The notes under the pieces are model-generated. The model searched no databases, had not been told where the DNA came from, and saw nothing but the letters and a program-made list of their open reading frames with translations. Source: Myxococcales bacterium UBA5297 (lineage in GTDB: Bacteria; Myxococcota; Myxococcia; Myxococcales; UBA5297). From it: a DNA stretch of 20,338 nucleotides. A program made the translations under genes and the position numbers. The DNA lies in assembly GCA_002408385.1 (NCBI GenBank), contig DHSB01000095.1, positions 84,941 to 105,278 on the forward strand, in the 5' to 3' direction. Positions within the stretch are counted from its first letter, which is position 1. Each line of letters opens with the position of its first letter. Of the stretch, positions 7,155-14,044 are shown piece by piece.

Positions 7155-7421
7155 CTACCGCCTGCGCTGCGGGCTTTTCGGCCGGTTCCTCGGCTTGCAT
7201 TCGTTCGGCTTGCAGCCCACCGGTGGGTTGCAGGGGTTCGCGTTGGGAGCGCAGCTCGCCTGCTGGCCGGCGGCGTCCTCGGAGATGAGCAGCGTGCCGA
7301 TGATCGCCGGCGCGACGTAGGCCATCTTCAGCAGCTTGCGCCGGGCGATCCGCTCGGTGCCGGCCGCCTCGGCCGCGGGGCTGTCGGCCTGCTCGCCGCG
7401 CTTGTCGTCTCTCGTCGTCAT
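7155..7421 (-). CDS. Small Cys-rich peptide, candidate RiPP precursor
   Basis: The 88-residue product has a charged, disordered first 24 residues, then RIARRKLLKMAYVAPAIIG (24-42), which looks like a basic n-region plus hydrophobic segment of a Tat-like or leader sequence, then a linker (SEDAAGQQAS) and a Cys/Pro/Asn-rich tail with Cys57, 64, 70 and 75 (spacing C-X6-C-X5-C-X4-C), ending in a basic SPQRRR. It lies 16 bases upstream of a radical SAM/SPASM gene, with PqqD-like and kinase-like genes beyond. The placement and Cys pattern suggest the substrate of that enzyme; I do not recognise a named precursor family. The RRK...YVAP segment resembles leaders I associate with small proteins beside PqqD genes, but this is recollection, not a search. 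The start ATG has only a modest Shine-Dalgarno (CAGGGCG). Confidence 0.65.
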   Translation of the reverse strand: MTTRDDKRGEQADSPAAEAAGTERIARRKLLKMAYVAPAIIGTLLISEDAAGQQASCAPNANPCNPPVGCKPNECKPRNRPKSPQRRR

Positions 7422-7616
7422 CGTCGCCCTGCTCGCCGTCCGGCCCCTGAAGCTTGTGCCCGCGCCGTCGACCTCCGTCGCGGGCAGGTGTCGTGTTTCG
7501 TGAAGTCAATGCTAACGGAACTGCAGCGTCCCCCGCTACGAACGGGCCAGCGACCCCTCGGATCCCGAATCAGCAGGCGCCTTCCAAGCCGCTCGCGCTC
7601 GAGCCTGCCGGAGCTG
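7422..7616. other. Upstream region of the peptide cassette
   Basis: This 195-base stretch lies between the peptide gene and the end of the aminotransferase gene, both on the minus strand. It probably carries the cassette promoter. On the minus strand a TTGACT occurs at 7509-7504, but the hexamer 17 bases downstream is GC-rich (TGCCCG), so I do not call a promoter. No repeat copy was found here. Confidence 0.4.
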
Positions 7617-8483
7617 TCACCGGCGCGTCGAGAGCCTCTGCGCCCTGTCGCGAAACTCGCCGAGCAGCCGCCTCGTCAGTGGCCCTGGCGCGCCCGAGCC
7701 TATCGGCCGCTCGAGCTCGCCCTGCCACACCGCGACGACCGGCACGAGCTCGCGGGTCGTGCTGGTGATGAACGCCTCGTCGGCCGAGAACAGGTCGTCC
7801 AGAACGAGGTCGCGCTCGTGCACCGGGAGGCCCAGGCCCCGCGCGAGCGCGATGACCACGCGGCGCGTGACGCCTTCGAGGATGCCGGCCGCGAGCGGTG
7901 GAGTGCAGAGCGCGCCCGCTTGGACGAGGAAGACGTTCGCGCTGGCGGCCTCGGTGATGCGCCCGTGCGTGTTGAGCATCAGCGCCTCGTAGGCGCCGCG
8001 GGCCTTCGCCTGCTCCATAGCGAGGACGTTGTTGAGGTAGTTGCCCGTCTTGGCCTGCAGGTCGAGCGCCTCGTTGCGGCGGCGCTCGACGAGGGCGAGC
8101 CGCACCCCGCGCTCGTAGGCCTCGGGCGGCGGGGGGACCAGCTCCTTGGCGATGACGATGAGCCTGCCGTCGTGCGCGAGGCCGGGTTCGAGCCCGAGCT
8201 CGCGCGAGCCGCGGGTCGCGATGATGCGCGCGTACGATTCGGGGTTGCCGGTGGCGTCCCCGGTGTGCTGCACCTCGGCGCCAATCCGCTCGAGCGGCAT
8301 CGGCAGCCCGAGCCCGATGAGGCGGGCCGAGCGCTCGAGGCGCGCGAGGTGGGCGCCGAGCTCGAAGGGAACCCCGCGATAGCTGCGCACGACCTCGTAG
8401 ACCGAGTCTCCAGAGAGAAAGCCGCGGTCGAAGACGCTGACGACGGCCTGCTCGGACGGCACGAGCCTGCCGTCGGTGTTCAC
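7617..8483 (-). CDS. PLP-dependent aminotransferase class IV (D-amino-acid/branched-chain/PabC-type)
   Basis: The 288-residue product has the class IV fold: SVFDRGFLSGDSVYEVVR (residues about 16-33), the PLP-lysine segment QAKTGNYLNNVLAMEQAK and the cofactor-binding motif ITEAASANVFLVQAG, then GILEGVTRRVV. The family includes D-alanine and branched-chain transaminases and aminodeoxychorismate lyase; substrate cannot be set from these motifs. I place the start at GTG 8483 because the family N-terminus (VNTDGRLVPSEQ) begins there and AGGTGG lies about seven bases upstream; the open frame to 8735 runs through repeat copy D. The start overlaps, as GTGA, the stop of a short upstream reading frame that may be the remnant of a gene. 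Nothing links it functionally to the peptide cassette except position. Confidence 0.85.
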   Translation of the reverse strand: MNTDGRLVPSEQAVVSVFDRGFLSGDSVYEVVRSYRGVPFELGAHLARLERSARLIGLGLPMPLERIGAEVQHTGDATGNPESYARIIATRGSRELGLEPGLAHDGRLIVIAKELVPPPPEAYERGVRLALVERRRNEALDLQAKTGNYLNNVLAMEQAKARGAYEALMLNTHGRITEAASANVFLVQAGALCTPPLAAGILEGVTRRVVIALARGLGLPVHERDLVLDDLFSADEAFITSTTRELVPVVAVWQGELERPIGSGAPGPLTRRLLGEFRDRAQRLSTRR

Positions 8484-8581
8484 GATGCGGCCACCTGAGA
8501 CTCCTCCTCGTCGAGGCGCGCGACGATAGGCCTGCCTTCCGGCTGGGTCAGAAGCCCCCACGGCCGCTCTCCTTGGCTGGA
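8480..8581 (-). pseudogene. Possible 3' remnant of a gene upstream of the aminotransferase
   Basis: A minus-strand frame ends at a TGA that overlaps the aminotransferase GTG by the classic GTGA arrangement. Its last 32 or so codons (including RPWGLLTQPEGRPIVARLDE and EEESQVAAS) have protein-like composition, while everything upstream in the frame is repeat copy D. The simplest reading is the tail of a gene whose body has been lost or replaced by the repeat. The fragment is too short to name, and chance is possible. Confidence 0.3.
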
Positions 8582-8812
8582 AGAGCCGTCGAGAAATCCT
8601 TCTTCTTCTCCGTCCGGCTCCGCGGTGCCGCTCACCCTGAGCGGAGTCGAGGGGCCCCGGCTTCGCTCCAAATTGACCGCCCTCCGCGAAACCCTGTTGG
8701 TTCAAATTCACGGCCGGCCAGGGGACCGGTAACAAGCCCGGGCCTCTCGACTTCGCTCGAGGTGACCGGCGGGGGAGAGCCGAGGTGAGGGTGATTTCGC
8801 GACGGACCTTGA
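8579..8812 (+). repeat. Dispersed hairpin-rich repeat, copy D (longest)
   Basis: It begins GGAAGAGCCGTCGAGAAATCC and ends GTGATTTCGCGACGGACCTT. Internal landmarks are the perfect stem CCGCTCA-CCC-TGAGCGG (8628-8644) and TCGACTTCGCTCGAGGTGA (8747-8765, stem TCGA..TCGA extended by flanking CC/GG). An insert of about 90 bases between these landmarks (CAAATTGACC to AAGCCCGGG) partly matches copy G (GTTCAA...CAC-GGCCGG-CA-GGG). It fills the gap between the divergent aminotransferase and HTH genes. Confidence 0.75.
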
Positions 8813-8834
8813 GAGCGGACGCCCGGCCGAATAA

Positions 8835-8862
8835 TTGACCCGCTCAAAATGCGCTCCAATAT
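8835..8862 (+). promoter_or_regulatory. Sigma-70-type promoter for the HTH/J-domain pair
   Basis: TTGACC (8835-8840) and CAATAT (8857-8862) are separated by 16 bases in a short AT-rich island that stands out from GC-rich surroundings. Transcription would begin near 8869, which rules out the in-frame ATGs at 8849 and 8861 as starts and supports ATG 8900. Confidence 0.6.
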
Positions 8863-8899
8863 GTCCAATCGGAAGCTGGACGGGCACACAAGGAGCCTC

Positions 8900-9172
8900 A
8901 TGATTCGCTGTCGTCTCCTCGAGCTGATGGGCAAGCGCGGGATCCGGTTCATCAGCCGGCTCTCGGACGAGACCGGCATCAACCGGCGCACGCTCTCCAT
9001 GCTCGCGGAGAACCGGATGCTTCGGTACGACGCGGACGTGCTCGAGCGCCTGTGCGCCTACTTTGCCTGCCAGCCGGGCGATTTGCTGGAGCTCATGGAG
9101 GAGGAGGCCCCGCTCATCGCGGGTGGTGCCCGAGAGGGTCGCGCTCCGAGTCCGAACGCAGTTCATCCATGA
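8900..9172 (+). CDS. Cro/C1-type HTH transcriptional regulator
   Basis: The 90-residue product opens MIRCRLLELMGKRGI, the standard start of the PF13443-like (HTH_26) family, and the HTH spans residues 15-63 with recognition helix INRRTLSML (27-35) and the closing 'DVLERLCAYFACQPGDLLE' that is diagnostic of the family. The tail after residue 68 is short and disordered. These are cytoplasmic DNA-binding proteins, often autoregulatory or acting on the neighbouring gene. AAGGAG lies four bases before ATG 8900. Upstream in-frame ATGs at 8849 and 8861 overlap the promoter and lack a ribosome binding site. The stop overlaps the next gene's start as ATGA, so the two are translationally coupled. Confidence 0.85.
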   Translation: MIRCRLLELMGKRGIRFISRLSDETGINRRTLSMLAENRMLRYDADVLERLCAYFACQPGDLLELMEEEAPLIAGGAREGRAPSPNAVHP

Positions 9173-9645
9173 CCGAGACGACCACGCTGCTTTGCGAGCT
9201 TTGTGAGACGCCGATGACTGCCCAAGGTCCTTCGGGCAGCACGGTTCGCTACTACTTCTGCGCGGGCTGCGGCCGCTGGGTCGCCTCGACGTATGGCGAC
9301 GATCTGGTGCGCGCGCGCACCGCGCGCGTCGACAAGCCCGAGCAGCGCCGGGCGACGACGACCGACGACTTCGACAGGATCAAGGAGCGGCTCACGCGCT
9401 GGATCGCCGAGCTCGACGAGAGCGACCCCTTCCAGACCCTCGGCCTGCCGCCTTCGGCCCCCGAAGAGACCGTGCGCGCGCGCTTCCACGAGCTCGCCCT
9501 TCGCCACCATCCAGACCGCGGAGGCGACGCCGCGCAGATGAGGCGGGTCATCGCCGCCTACGACCGGATCCGCAACGGCAAGCGGGCCTCGGCGCACGAG
9601 GTGGTCGTGGACGCGACCGCGGCGCGCAAGTACCGGGCACGCTAG
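9169..9645 (+). CDS. Zinc-ribbon plus J-domain (DnaJ-like) protein
   Basis: The 158-residue product has an N-terminal four-Cys zinc-ribbon-like knuckle pair, CELC (Cys9/12) and CAGC (Cys31/34), a charged linker, and a C-terminal J domain at about 86-136: DPFQTLGLPPSAPEETVRAR, then LRHHPDRGG with the HPD triad at 114-116 that stimulates DnaK ATPase, and AAYDRIRNG. It lacks the Gly/Phe region, CXXCXGXG zinc fingers and C-terminal substrate domains of true DnaJ, so it is a class III J protein and probably recruits DnaK to a specific client. The 4-base ATGA overlap with the HTH gene suggests a matched pair; whether the regulator is the client is a guess. Confidence 0.85.
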   Translation: MTETTTLLCELCETPMTAQGPSGSTVRYYFCAGCGRWVASTYGDDLVRARTARVDKPEQRRATTTDDFDRIKERLTRWIAELDESDPFQTLGLPPSAPEETVRARFHELALRHHPDRGGDAAQMRRVIAAYDRIRNGKRASAHEVVVDATAARKYRAR

Positions 9646-9652
9646 AGGCCTC

Positions 9653-9818
9653 GGAAGAGCCGTCGAAGAATCCTTCTTCGACTCCGTCCCGTTCCGCTCA
9701 CCCTGAGCGTGGCTCCCGAGGCGCGAGCGGCGGGAGCGGAGTCGAAGGGCCCTCGACCGTCGCTCGAGGTGAGCGGAGGGGGCGGGCCGGGTTCAAGGAG
9801 ATTTCCCGACACCTCTGG
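9653..9818 (+). repeat. Dispersed hairpin-rich repeat, copy E
   Basis: The copy begins seven bases after the J-domain gene's stop and in the same orientation. It opens with a perfect stem, arms GTCGAAGAA and TTCTTCGAC around TCC (9662-9682), followed by CGCTCACCCTGAGCG (9695-9709), and ends GATTTCCCGACACCTCTGG, matching the end of copy H. Translated on the minus strand its tail reads EVSGNLLEPGPPPPLTSS, the same string that appears in the leader of the MuiA-like protein at copy H. Confidence 0.8.
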
Positions 9819-9988
9819 ACTCCAAGGCCGCTGCGGCCGACGAACGCGCTCCGGTCCGCCCGAGCAAGGGCCACCGACGTCGCGAGCTCTCGATGCATCG
9901 GGCCCGCTGGCAACAGGCCGGCGGTCCCTTCCCACCGCCGCTTCGGCCGGCGGTGAGAGCCCGAGCGCAATCGACGGCGGCCCGGAGA
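9819..9988. other. Convergent-gene gap with a stem-loop
   Basis: Between repeat copy E and the end of the SpoIIM-like gene I see no gene. The stretch holds a perfect 8-bp stem, CACCGCCG (9933-9940) and CGGCGGTG (9948-9955) around a seven-base loop. It lies 34 bases beyond the stop of the SpoIIM-like gene on the minus strand; there is no T-tract, so it is at most a weak or factor-assisted terminator. Confidence 0.4.
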
Positions 9989-10963
9989 TCAGGCGTCGTC
10001 GTCGACCGCCGCGGCGCGCCCGAGCTTGATCAGGTAGGCGAACAGCAGCGCCGCCAGCGTCATGCCGAGCGCGAGCTTGAGCGGGCCTGGAAAGAGCCGA
10101 CCGGGCGAGACGAAGCCCTCGACCATCCCGATAGCGAAGAAGAGCGGCAGCGTCCCGAGCACGAGCCGCAGGGCCCTTCGGCCGCGCAGGCGCAGCGCGT
10201 CGCCGCGCGTCAGCTCGCCGGGCGCGACGATCGCCGCGCCGAGGATGAGCCCGGCCTGCCCGGCGATGAGGATGGAGGCGATCTCCACGAAGCCGTGCGC
10301 CACCATGAAGCCCAGCAGCCCAAACCCGAGATCCGCCTTGAAGCACAGGGTCAGGATGGCGCCGATGTGCAGCCCGTTGAAGAGCAGCACCACGCCGGTG
10401 CCGAGGCCGGCGGTCAGGCCCATCCCGAAGGCGGTCAGCGCCACCGCCATGTTGTTGACCAGGATCTGAGAGCCGACCACGAGCGGAGTCGCCGACAACA
10501 GCACCGTGTCGGTCCACAGCGTGCCCTGATTGATGTGCGCGCGAAGCTCGGCAGGGACCACGGCGTCGACCGAGGCGGGCTCGGCGAGCGCGGCGACCAT
10601 CCCCGTCAGCGCGCCCGCGAGCAGCAGCCCGAGCGCCATCCAGAAGAAGCGGATCTCGGCGACGAAGGTGCCGGGAAAGTCGTGGAGGACAAAGCGCCTG
10701 AGCGCGCGCGCCTTCGAGGGGCGCCGGCGGTAGATCGCCCCATAAGCTCGCGCACAGAGCTGGTTGAGGAAGACGTACGCGTCCGAGCCCGGGAAGAACG
10801 CCCGCGCCAGGGCGAGGTCGCTGGTCGCGCGGCGATAGAGGCGATCGAGCCGGGCGAGGTCGTCCAGCCCGAGCCTGTCGCGACCCACCCTCTCGACGAG
10901 CTGCCCGAGCTCCTCCCAGGCGGGCCGACGTCTGCGTACGAAGCGCGGCAGGTCCTCAGCCAT
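9989..10963 (-). CDS. SpoIIM-like (stage II sporulation protein M family) integral membrane protein
   Basis: The 324-residue product has a soluble, Arg-rich N-terminal half (FVRRRRPAWEELGQLVERV; RLDRLYRRATSDLALARAFF; CARAYGAIYRRRPS) followed by about five hydrophobic helices, with NQGTLWTD, LLFNGLHIGAILT and FMVAHGFVEIASILIAG in the order expected for PF01944 (DUF95). SpoIIM acts in spore engulfment in Bacillus, but this family is widespread in non-sporulating bacteria beside RDD, MoxR and DUF58 genes, where its role is unknown; no sporulation role should be inferred. ATG 10963 overlaps the stop of the RDD gene by eight bases, so the pair is co-translated. Confidence 0.82.
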   Translation of the reverse strand: MAEDLPRFVRRRRPAWEELGQLVERVGRDRLGLDDLARLDRLYRRATSDLALARAFFPGSDAYVFLNQLCARAYGAIYRRRPSKARALRRFVLHDFPGTFVAEIRFFWMALGLLLAGALTGMVAALAEPASVDAVVPAELRAHINQGTLWTDTVLLSATPLVVGSQILVNNMAVALTAFGMGLTAGLGTGVVLLFNGLHIGAILTLCFKADLGFGLLGFMVAHGFVEIASILIAGQAGLILGAAIVAPGELTRGDALRLRGRRALRLVLGTLPLFFAIGMVEGFVSPGRLFPGPLKLALGMTLAALLFAYLIKLGRAAAVDDDA

Positions 10964-11717
10964 GCGCGTCCAACAGCGTGCGCAGGAAGCTCTCGGCTGC
11001 CCTGCCGTCGCGCAGGTGCTCGGCCTTGTTCTCGCCTCCAAGCCGCTCGGCAAAGGGCTCGGCAATTTTCAGCGCCACCCGCTCGCGCGCTTCGGGCTCG
11101 AGCTGCTCGGCGCGCTCGAGAAAGCGAGTGACAAGCTCGTACTCTGCCGCCGTGAGCGAGGCTGAGCTGGCCACAGGACCTGCGGCGGCCTGCTCGTAGC
11201 GCGACAGATCGACCTTGTGCTCCCTCACAATGAGCGTCCCCGCGAGCAGATCGCCCAAACGCCGGCTGCGCGGGTTGGCGACCATCGTCACCAGCCCCAG
11301 GGCATAGAACCCGGGAAGGAAGTCGGCCACACGGCCCAGGTTGCGCAGCGCCACATCCGTAAAGCCCACCGGCGAGCCGTCGACCTTGACGACTCGGATG
11401 CGCAGCGCGCGTTTGCCGAGCGAGCGCCCCTCCCAGACCGTCTCGAAGAGAGTCCAGTAGCCCCACTGCACCAGAAACGCCCCGATGACGATCGCCGCCT
11501 GCACGAAGGCGTCGAGCGCCTGGAAGTCCTCGAAGCTGACGCCCTGCTTGAACAGCGAGAAGACGAAGGCGGCGGTCACCCAGAACAGGAAGAGCGCCAG
11601 CGCATCGACCAGGTAGGCGAGCGCCCGGGTCCCGAGACCGGCGACATCGAGCGACAGCTCGACGCGCTCGGGCGTCTCGACCGTCAGCGAAGGATCTGCA
11701 GCGTTCGGGGCGAGCAT
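10956..11717 (-). CDS. RDD-family membrane protein
   Basis: The 253-residue product shows the RDD family's first helix motif LGTRALAYLVDALALFLFW (28-46) with its Arg and Asp, a second and third helix, and EGRSLGKRALRIRVVKVDG, the conserved loop before the last part of the domain. The C-terminal 90 residues are soluble, charged and helical (FLERAEQLEPEARERVALKI...), an extension common when RDD proteins pair with SpoIIM-like proteins. RDD proteins are polytopic and some have been linked to Na+/H+ exchange; the role here is unknown. ATG 11717 is chosen because it begins just before the domain; the frame is open further upstream to 12011 but that is antisense to the PAS gene and repeat copy F. 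Confidence 0.85.
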   Translation of the reverse strand: MLAPNAADPSLTVETPERVELSLDVAGLGTRALAYLVDALALFLFWVTAAFVFSLFKQGVSFEDFQALDAFVQAAIVIGAFLVQWGYWTLFETVWEGRSLGKRALRIRVVKVDGSPVGFTDVALRNLGRVADFLPGFYALGLVTMVANPRSRRLGDLLAGTLIVREHKVDLSRYEQAAAGPVASSASLTAAEYELVTRFLERAEQLEPEARERVALKIAEPFAERLGGENKAEHLRDGRAAESFLRTLLDAHG

Positions 11718-11799
11718 GAGTGGCCCGAGAATACCGCAAGGCAGCAAGCGGCCACCCTCGCCGGTTTTGAGCCTCTTCGTGCTCGCCCCTCTGCCGCAG

Positions 11800-11890
11800 C
11801 GGAGCGCCCATGCCGCAGGGCTCGCTCGTCGGGAGCCACGCTCAGGGTGAGCAGAAGGGGACGGCGGAAGATTTCCCGGCGGCTTTTCAG
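11800..11890 (-). repeat. Dispersed hairpin-rich repeat, copy F (short)
   Basis: Read on the minus strand it begins CTGAAAAGCCGCCGGGAAATC, with the TGA serving as the stop codon of the PAS protein, and contains GCTCACCCTGAGCGTGGCTC (11852 down to 11833), which matches copy E at 9696-9715 almost base for base. It occupies the gap between the PAS gene and the RDD gene. Confidence 0.7.
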
Positions 11891-13824
11891 TCCTGCCAGG
11901 GCTGCTGGCCTCCCGGCAGATCCTCCCAGCGCGGCTCCGGGTCCTCCAGAGTCGGCAGCAGGAGCAGGAAGCCCGCATCGCGCCCCGGTCCCAGCTCCAC
12001 GAGCCTGCCACCGTGCAGGTCGGTCAGTCGTGCGGCGATCTCCAGGGCCGCGAGCGAGGATGAGGCTTCGTCCTCCTTCGGCTCGCGCAGGAGGCTGCCG
12101 TTGCGGTCGTCGCCGACCTCGGCGCTCTGGCGGACGACGAAGATGCCAATCTCCCGGTCGCGCCGTTGGAAAGAGACCGAGAGGTTGCCCGAGGCGCTCG
12201 AACCGTCGGCGACCCGCGTGAGCAGCTCGACGAGGATGCGTTCGAGATGCCTCGGGTCCGCGGCGATGCGCGGCGGGTCCTCGGGCAGGTCCAGGGCGAC
12301 CGGCTCGCCCAGGGTCTCGGCGAGCCGTTCCTTCAATCCGAGGGCGAACTCGCGCACCTCGACAGGCTGGAGCGTGACCTTCAGCTCGCCAACATCGAGT
12401 CGCAACCGGTCGAGGAAGGTGTCGAGCCTGCGGCTGATACGCCCGACCCCGGCGCGGACGAGCGCCGCCGGGCTCGGCGAGTCTTCCGCGGAGCTCAGGC
12501 CGCGCGCCTGCTCCTGCAGCTCGAGCAGCGGGCCTCTCAAACCCGTCGCGAGTCCGCGCAGCAGCCGCTCGCGCTCGTCCTCGAGGCCTTGCCGGTTCGT
12601 AATGTCCTCGAACAGCGATACCGCCCCGACAATCTGCCCGTCGCCGGCGAAGACCGGACACGAGCTCGCGCTCACCAAGATCTTTCCGCCGGAGAGGGTC
12701 GGAAAGGCCATCGGCACGCCCCGTACCGACTCGCCCCGGAGCGCCCGCGCCGCCGGAGTCTGATCGGCCGGGAAGGGCTCGCCCTCCGGGGTCTGCGCAT
12801 AGGCGAGCCCGACGCGGGCCCAGTCCGGCAGTCGCCGCGCGGCGGCACCGAATCCGAGAACCCGCTCGGCGGCTCCGTTCATGCGCTCGATCGCGCCGGA
12901 CGGCGCGTAGAGCACCACCGCCTCGCTCACCAGCTCGATGAGGGCATCGAGCAGCGCGGCATTGGCGGCGGCCTGCTCGATGACCGCCTCGAGCTCGTGC
13001 TCGTTCGCCCCGCGCCCGGTCAGGTCCTCGTACACCGAGACCGCGCCAACGAGGGAGCCGTCGTGGGCGCGCACCGGAGCCCCGTGCGCGCGCATCGTCG
13101 TTTCCCATCCGCGCCCGCGCACCAAGAGCTCCAGGTCGCGCGAGGGCTCGCCTCGCTCGATGGCCTTGGCGAGCGGCAGCTCCTCGAACGGCAGCAGCTC
13201 GCCATCGGGCCTGTGCAGCGTGACCGCGCCGGTGAGGCCGAACCGGTCACCGGCCTGCGTTCCCAGCATCGCCTGGGCCGCGGCGTTCGCCCCGGTGATC
13301 TCGCCCTTCTCGTCGGCGACCAGCACGACCGCCGGGACCACCTCGGAGAGCGTCAGCAGCGCCGCCTCCGCGCGCTCGGCCCGCTCGCGCAGCGACTCGA
13401 CGAGCGCGCCGAGCCGCTCGGCCTCGCGCTCGGCGCTGGCGCGGGCAGTCACGTCCTCGGCCCAGAGCAGCACGCCCTCGCCGACCGGCACCAGGCGGCC
13501 GCTCCACCAGGTCTCGGCGCGGGGACCGCCCACCGGTCGCGGACCGAAGTCGATGCGCTCCCCGGCCTGGGCCCGCTCGAGCACCGGGTCGCCCAGACCG
13601 AGCACCTTGAACAGGCGCTCAGCGCTGCGGCCTTCGACCTCGTCGCCGACCAGGCCTGCGAGCTCGAGCAGCGCGGCGTTGGCGCGCAGCACGGTGCCGT
13701 CCGCGCCGATGAGGCACAAGCCGGCGGCCGCGTGCTCGAACGCCGCGGCGAGCAGCGCCTCGGTCTTCGCGGCGCCTGCGCGGCGGGTCCCTTTGCCCAT
13801 CGCCTCGCGGAACTTGTTCGCCAC
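11887..13824 (-). CDS. Triple-PAS protein with degenerate histidine-kinase core (putative pseudokinase)
   Basis: The 645-residue cytoplasmic protein has three PAS domains (about 25-128, 155-272 and 290-412), each ending with the usual strand-plus-'EDxT' junction (WAEDVTAR, YEDLTGRG, FEDITNRQ), then a dimerisation helix pair and an ATPase-like domain. The H-box reads LLRGLATGLRGPLLEL: Thr427 stands where the phospho-accepting His of 'SHELRTPL' should be. The N-box reads RHLERILVELLTRVADGS without the catalytic Asn, no DxGxG G1 box is visible after IGIFVVRQS, and the G2 region is SSSLAALEIAARL rather than GxGxGL. HGGRL and the final strand remain, so descent from a kinase is clear. It probably senses a ligand or redox state and acts by protein contacts. 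No transmembrane helix is seen. The GTG start at 13824 is preceded by GAGGGGGG; ATG 13800 is an alternative. Confidence 0.85.
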   Translation of the reverse strand: MANKFREAMGKGTRRAGAAKTEALLAAAFEHAAAGLCLIGADGTVLRANAALLELAGLVGDEVEGRSAERLFKVLGLGDPVLERAQAGERIDFGPRPVGGPRAETWWSGRLVPVGEGVLLWAEDVTARASAEREAERLGALVESLRERAERAEAALLTLSEVVPAVVLVADEKGEITGANAAAQAMLGTQAGDRFGLTGAVTLHRPDGELLPFEELPLAKAIERGEPSRDLELLVRGRGWETTMRAHGAPVRAHDGSLVGAVSVYEDLTGRGANEHELEAVIEQAAANAALLDALIELVSEAVVLYAPSGAIERMNGAAERVLGFGAAARRLPDWARVGLAYAQTPEGEPFPADQTPAARALRGESVRGVPMAFPTLSGGKILVSASSCPVFAGDGQIVGAVSLFEDITNRQGLEDERERLLRGLATGLRGPLLELQEQARGLSSAEDSPSPAALVRAGVGRISRRLDTFLDRLRLDVGELKVTLQPVEVREFALGLKERLAETLGEPVALDLPEDPPRIAADPRHLERILVELLTRVADGSSASGNLSVSFQRRDREIGIFVVRQSAEVGDDRNGSLLREPKEDEASSSLAALEIAARLTDLHGGRLVELGPGRDAGFLLLLPTLEDPEPRWEDLPGGQQPWQD

Positions 13825-14044
13825 CCGCCCCCCTCACGCGCCGACTGCCGCGCCTCACCTAAGTGTGAAGACGCACAGTCGCGCCGACTACACACGCTCG
13901 CTCGCCGGCAAGCGGGGCTGCACGCTCGCCCGCGGAGCAACGAGCGACGGTCGAGAGTGGAAGGTCCCGGCTTCGCTGGCCCGCGCGCCTCCGGCGCCGT
14001 CGGGAGGCCCTGCGACCGTTCGTACGGATTCAAACCGAAGGTCC
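13825..14044. other. Upstream region of the PAS gene
   Basis: No gene is supported in this stretch. It contains short matches to the repeat family (for example GTCCCGGCTTCGCTGGCC near 13965, compare CCCCGGCTTCGCTCC in copy D) and may be a decayed copy. No clear promoter is visible. Confidence 0.35.

Noticed and set aside
7481..7509. TTGACT upstream of the peptide gene as a promoter
   Set aside because: No -10-like hexamer lies at 16-18 bases; the downstream hexamer is GC-rich.
9989..10963. SpoIIM similarity as a sign of sporulation
   Set aside because: The family is common in non-sporulating bacteria beside RDD genes, and no other sporulation gene is visible.
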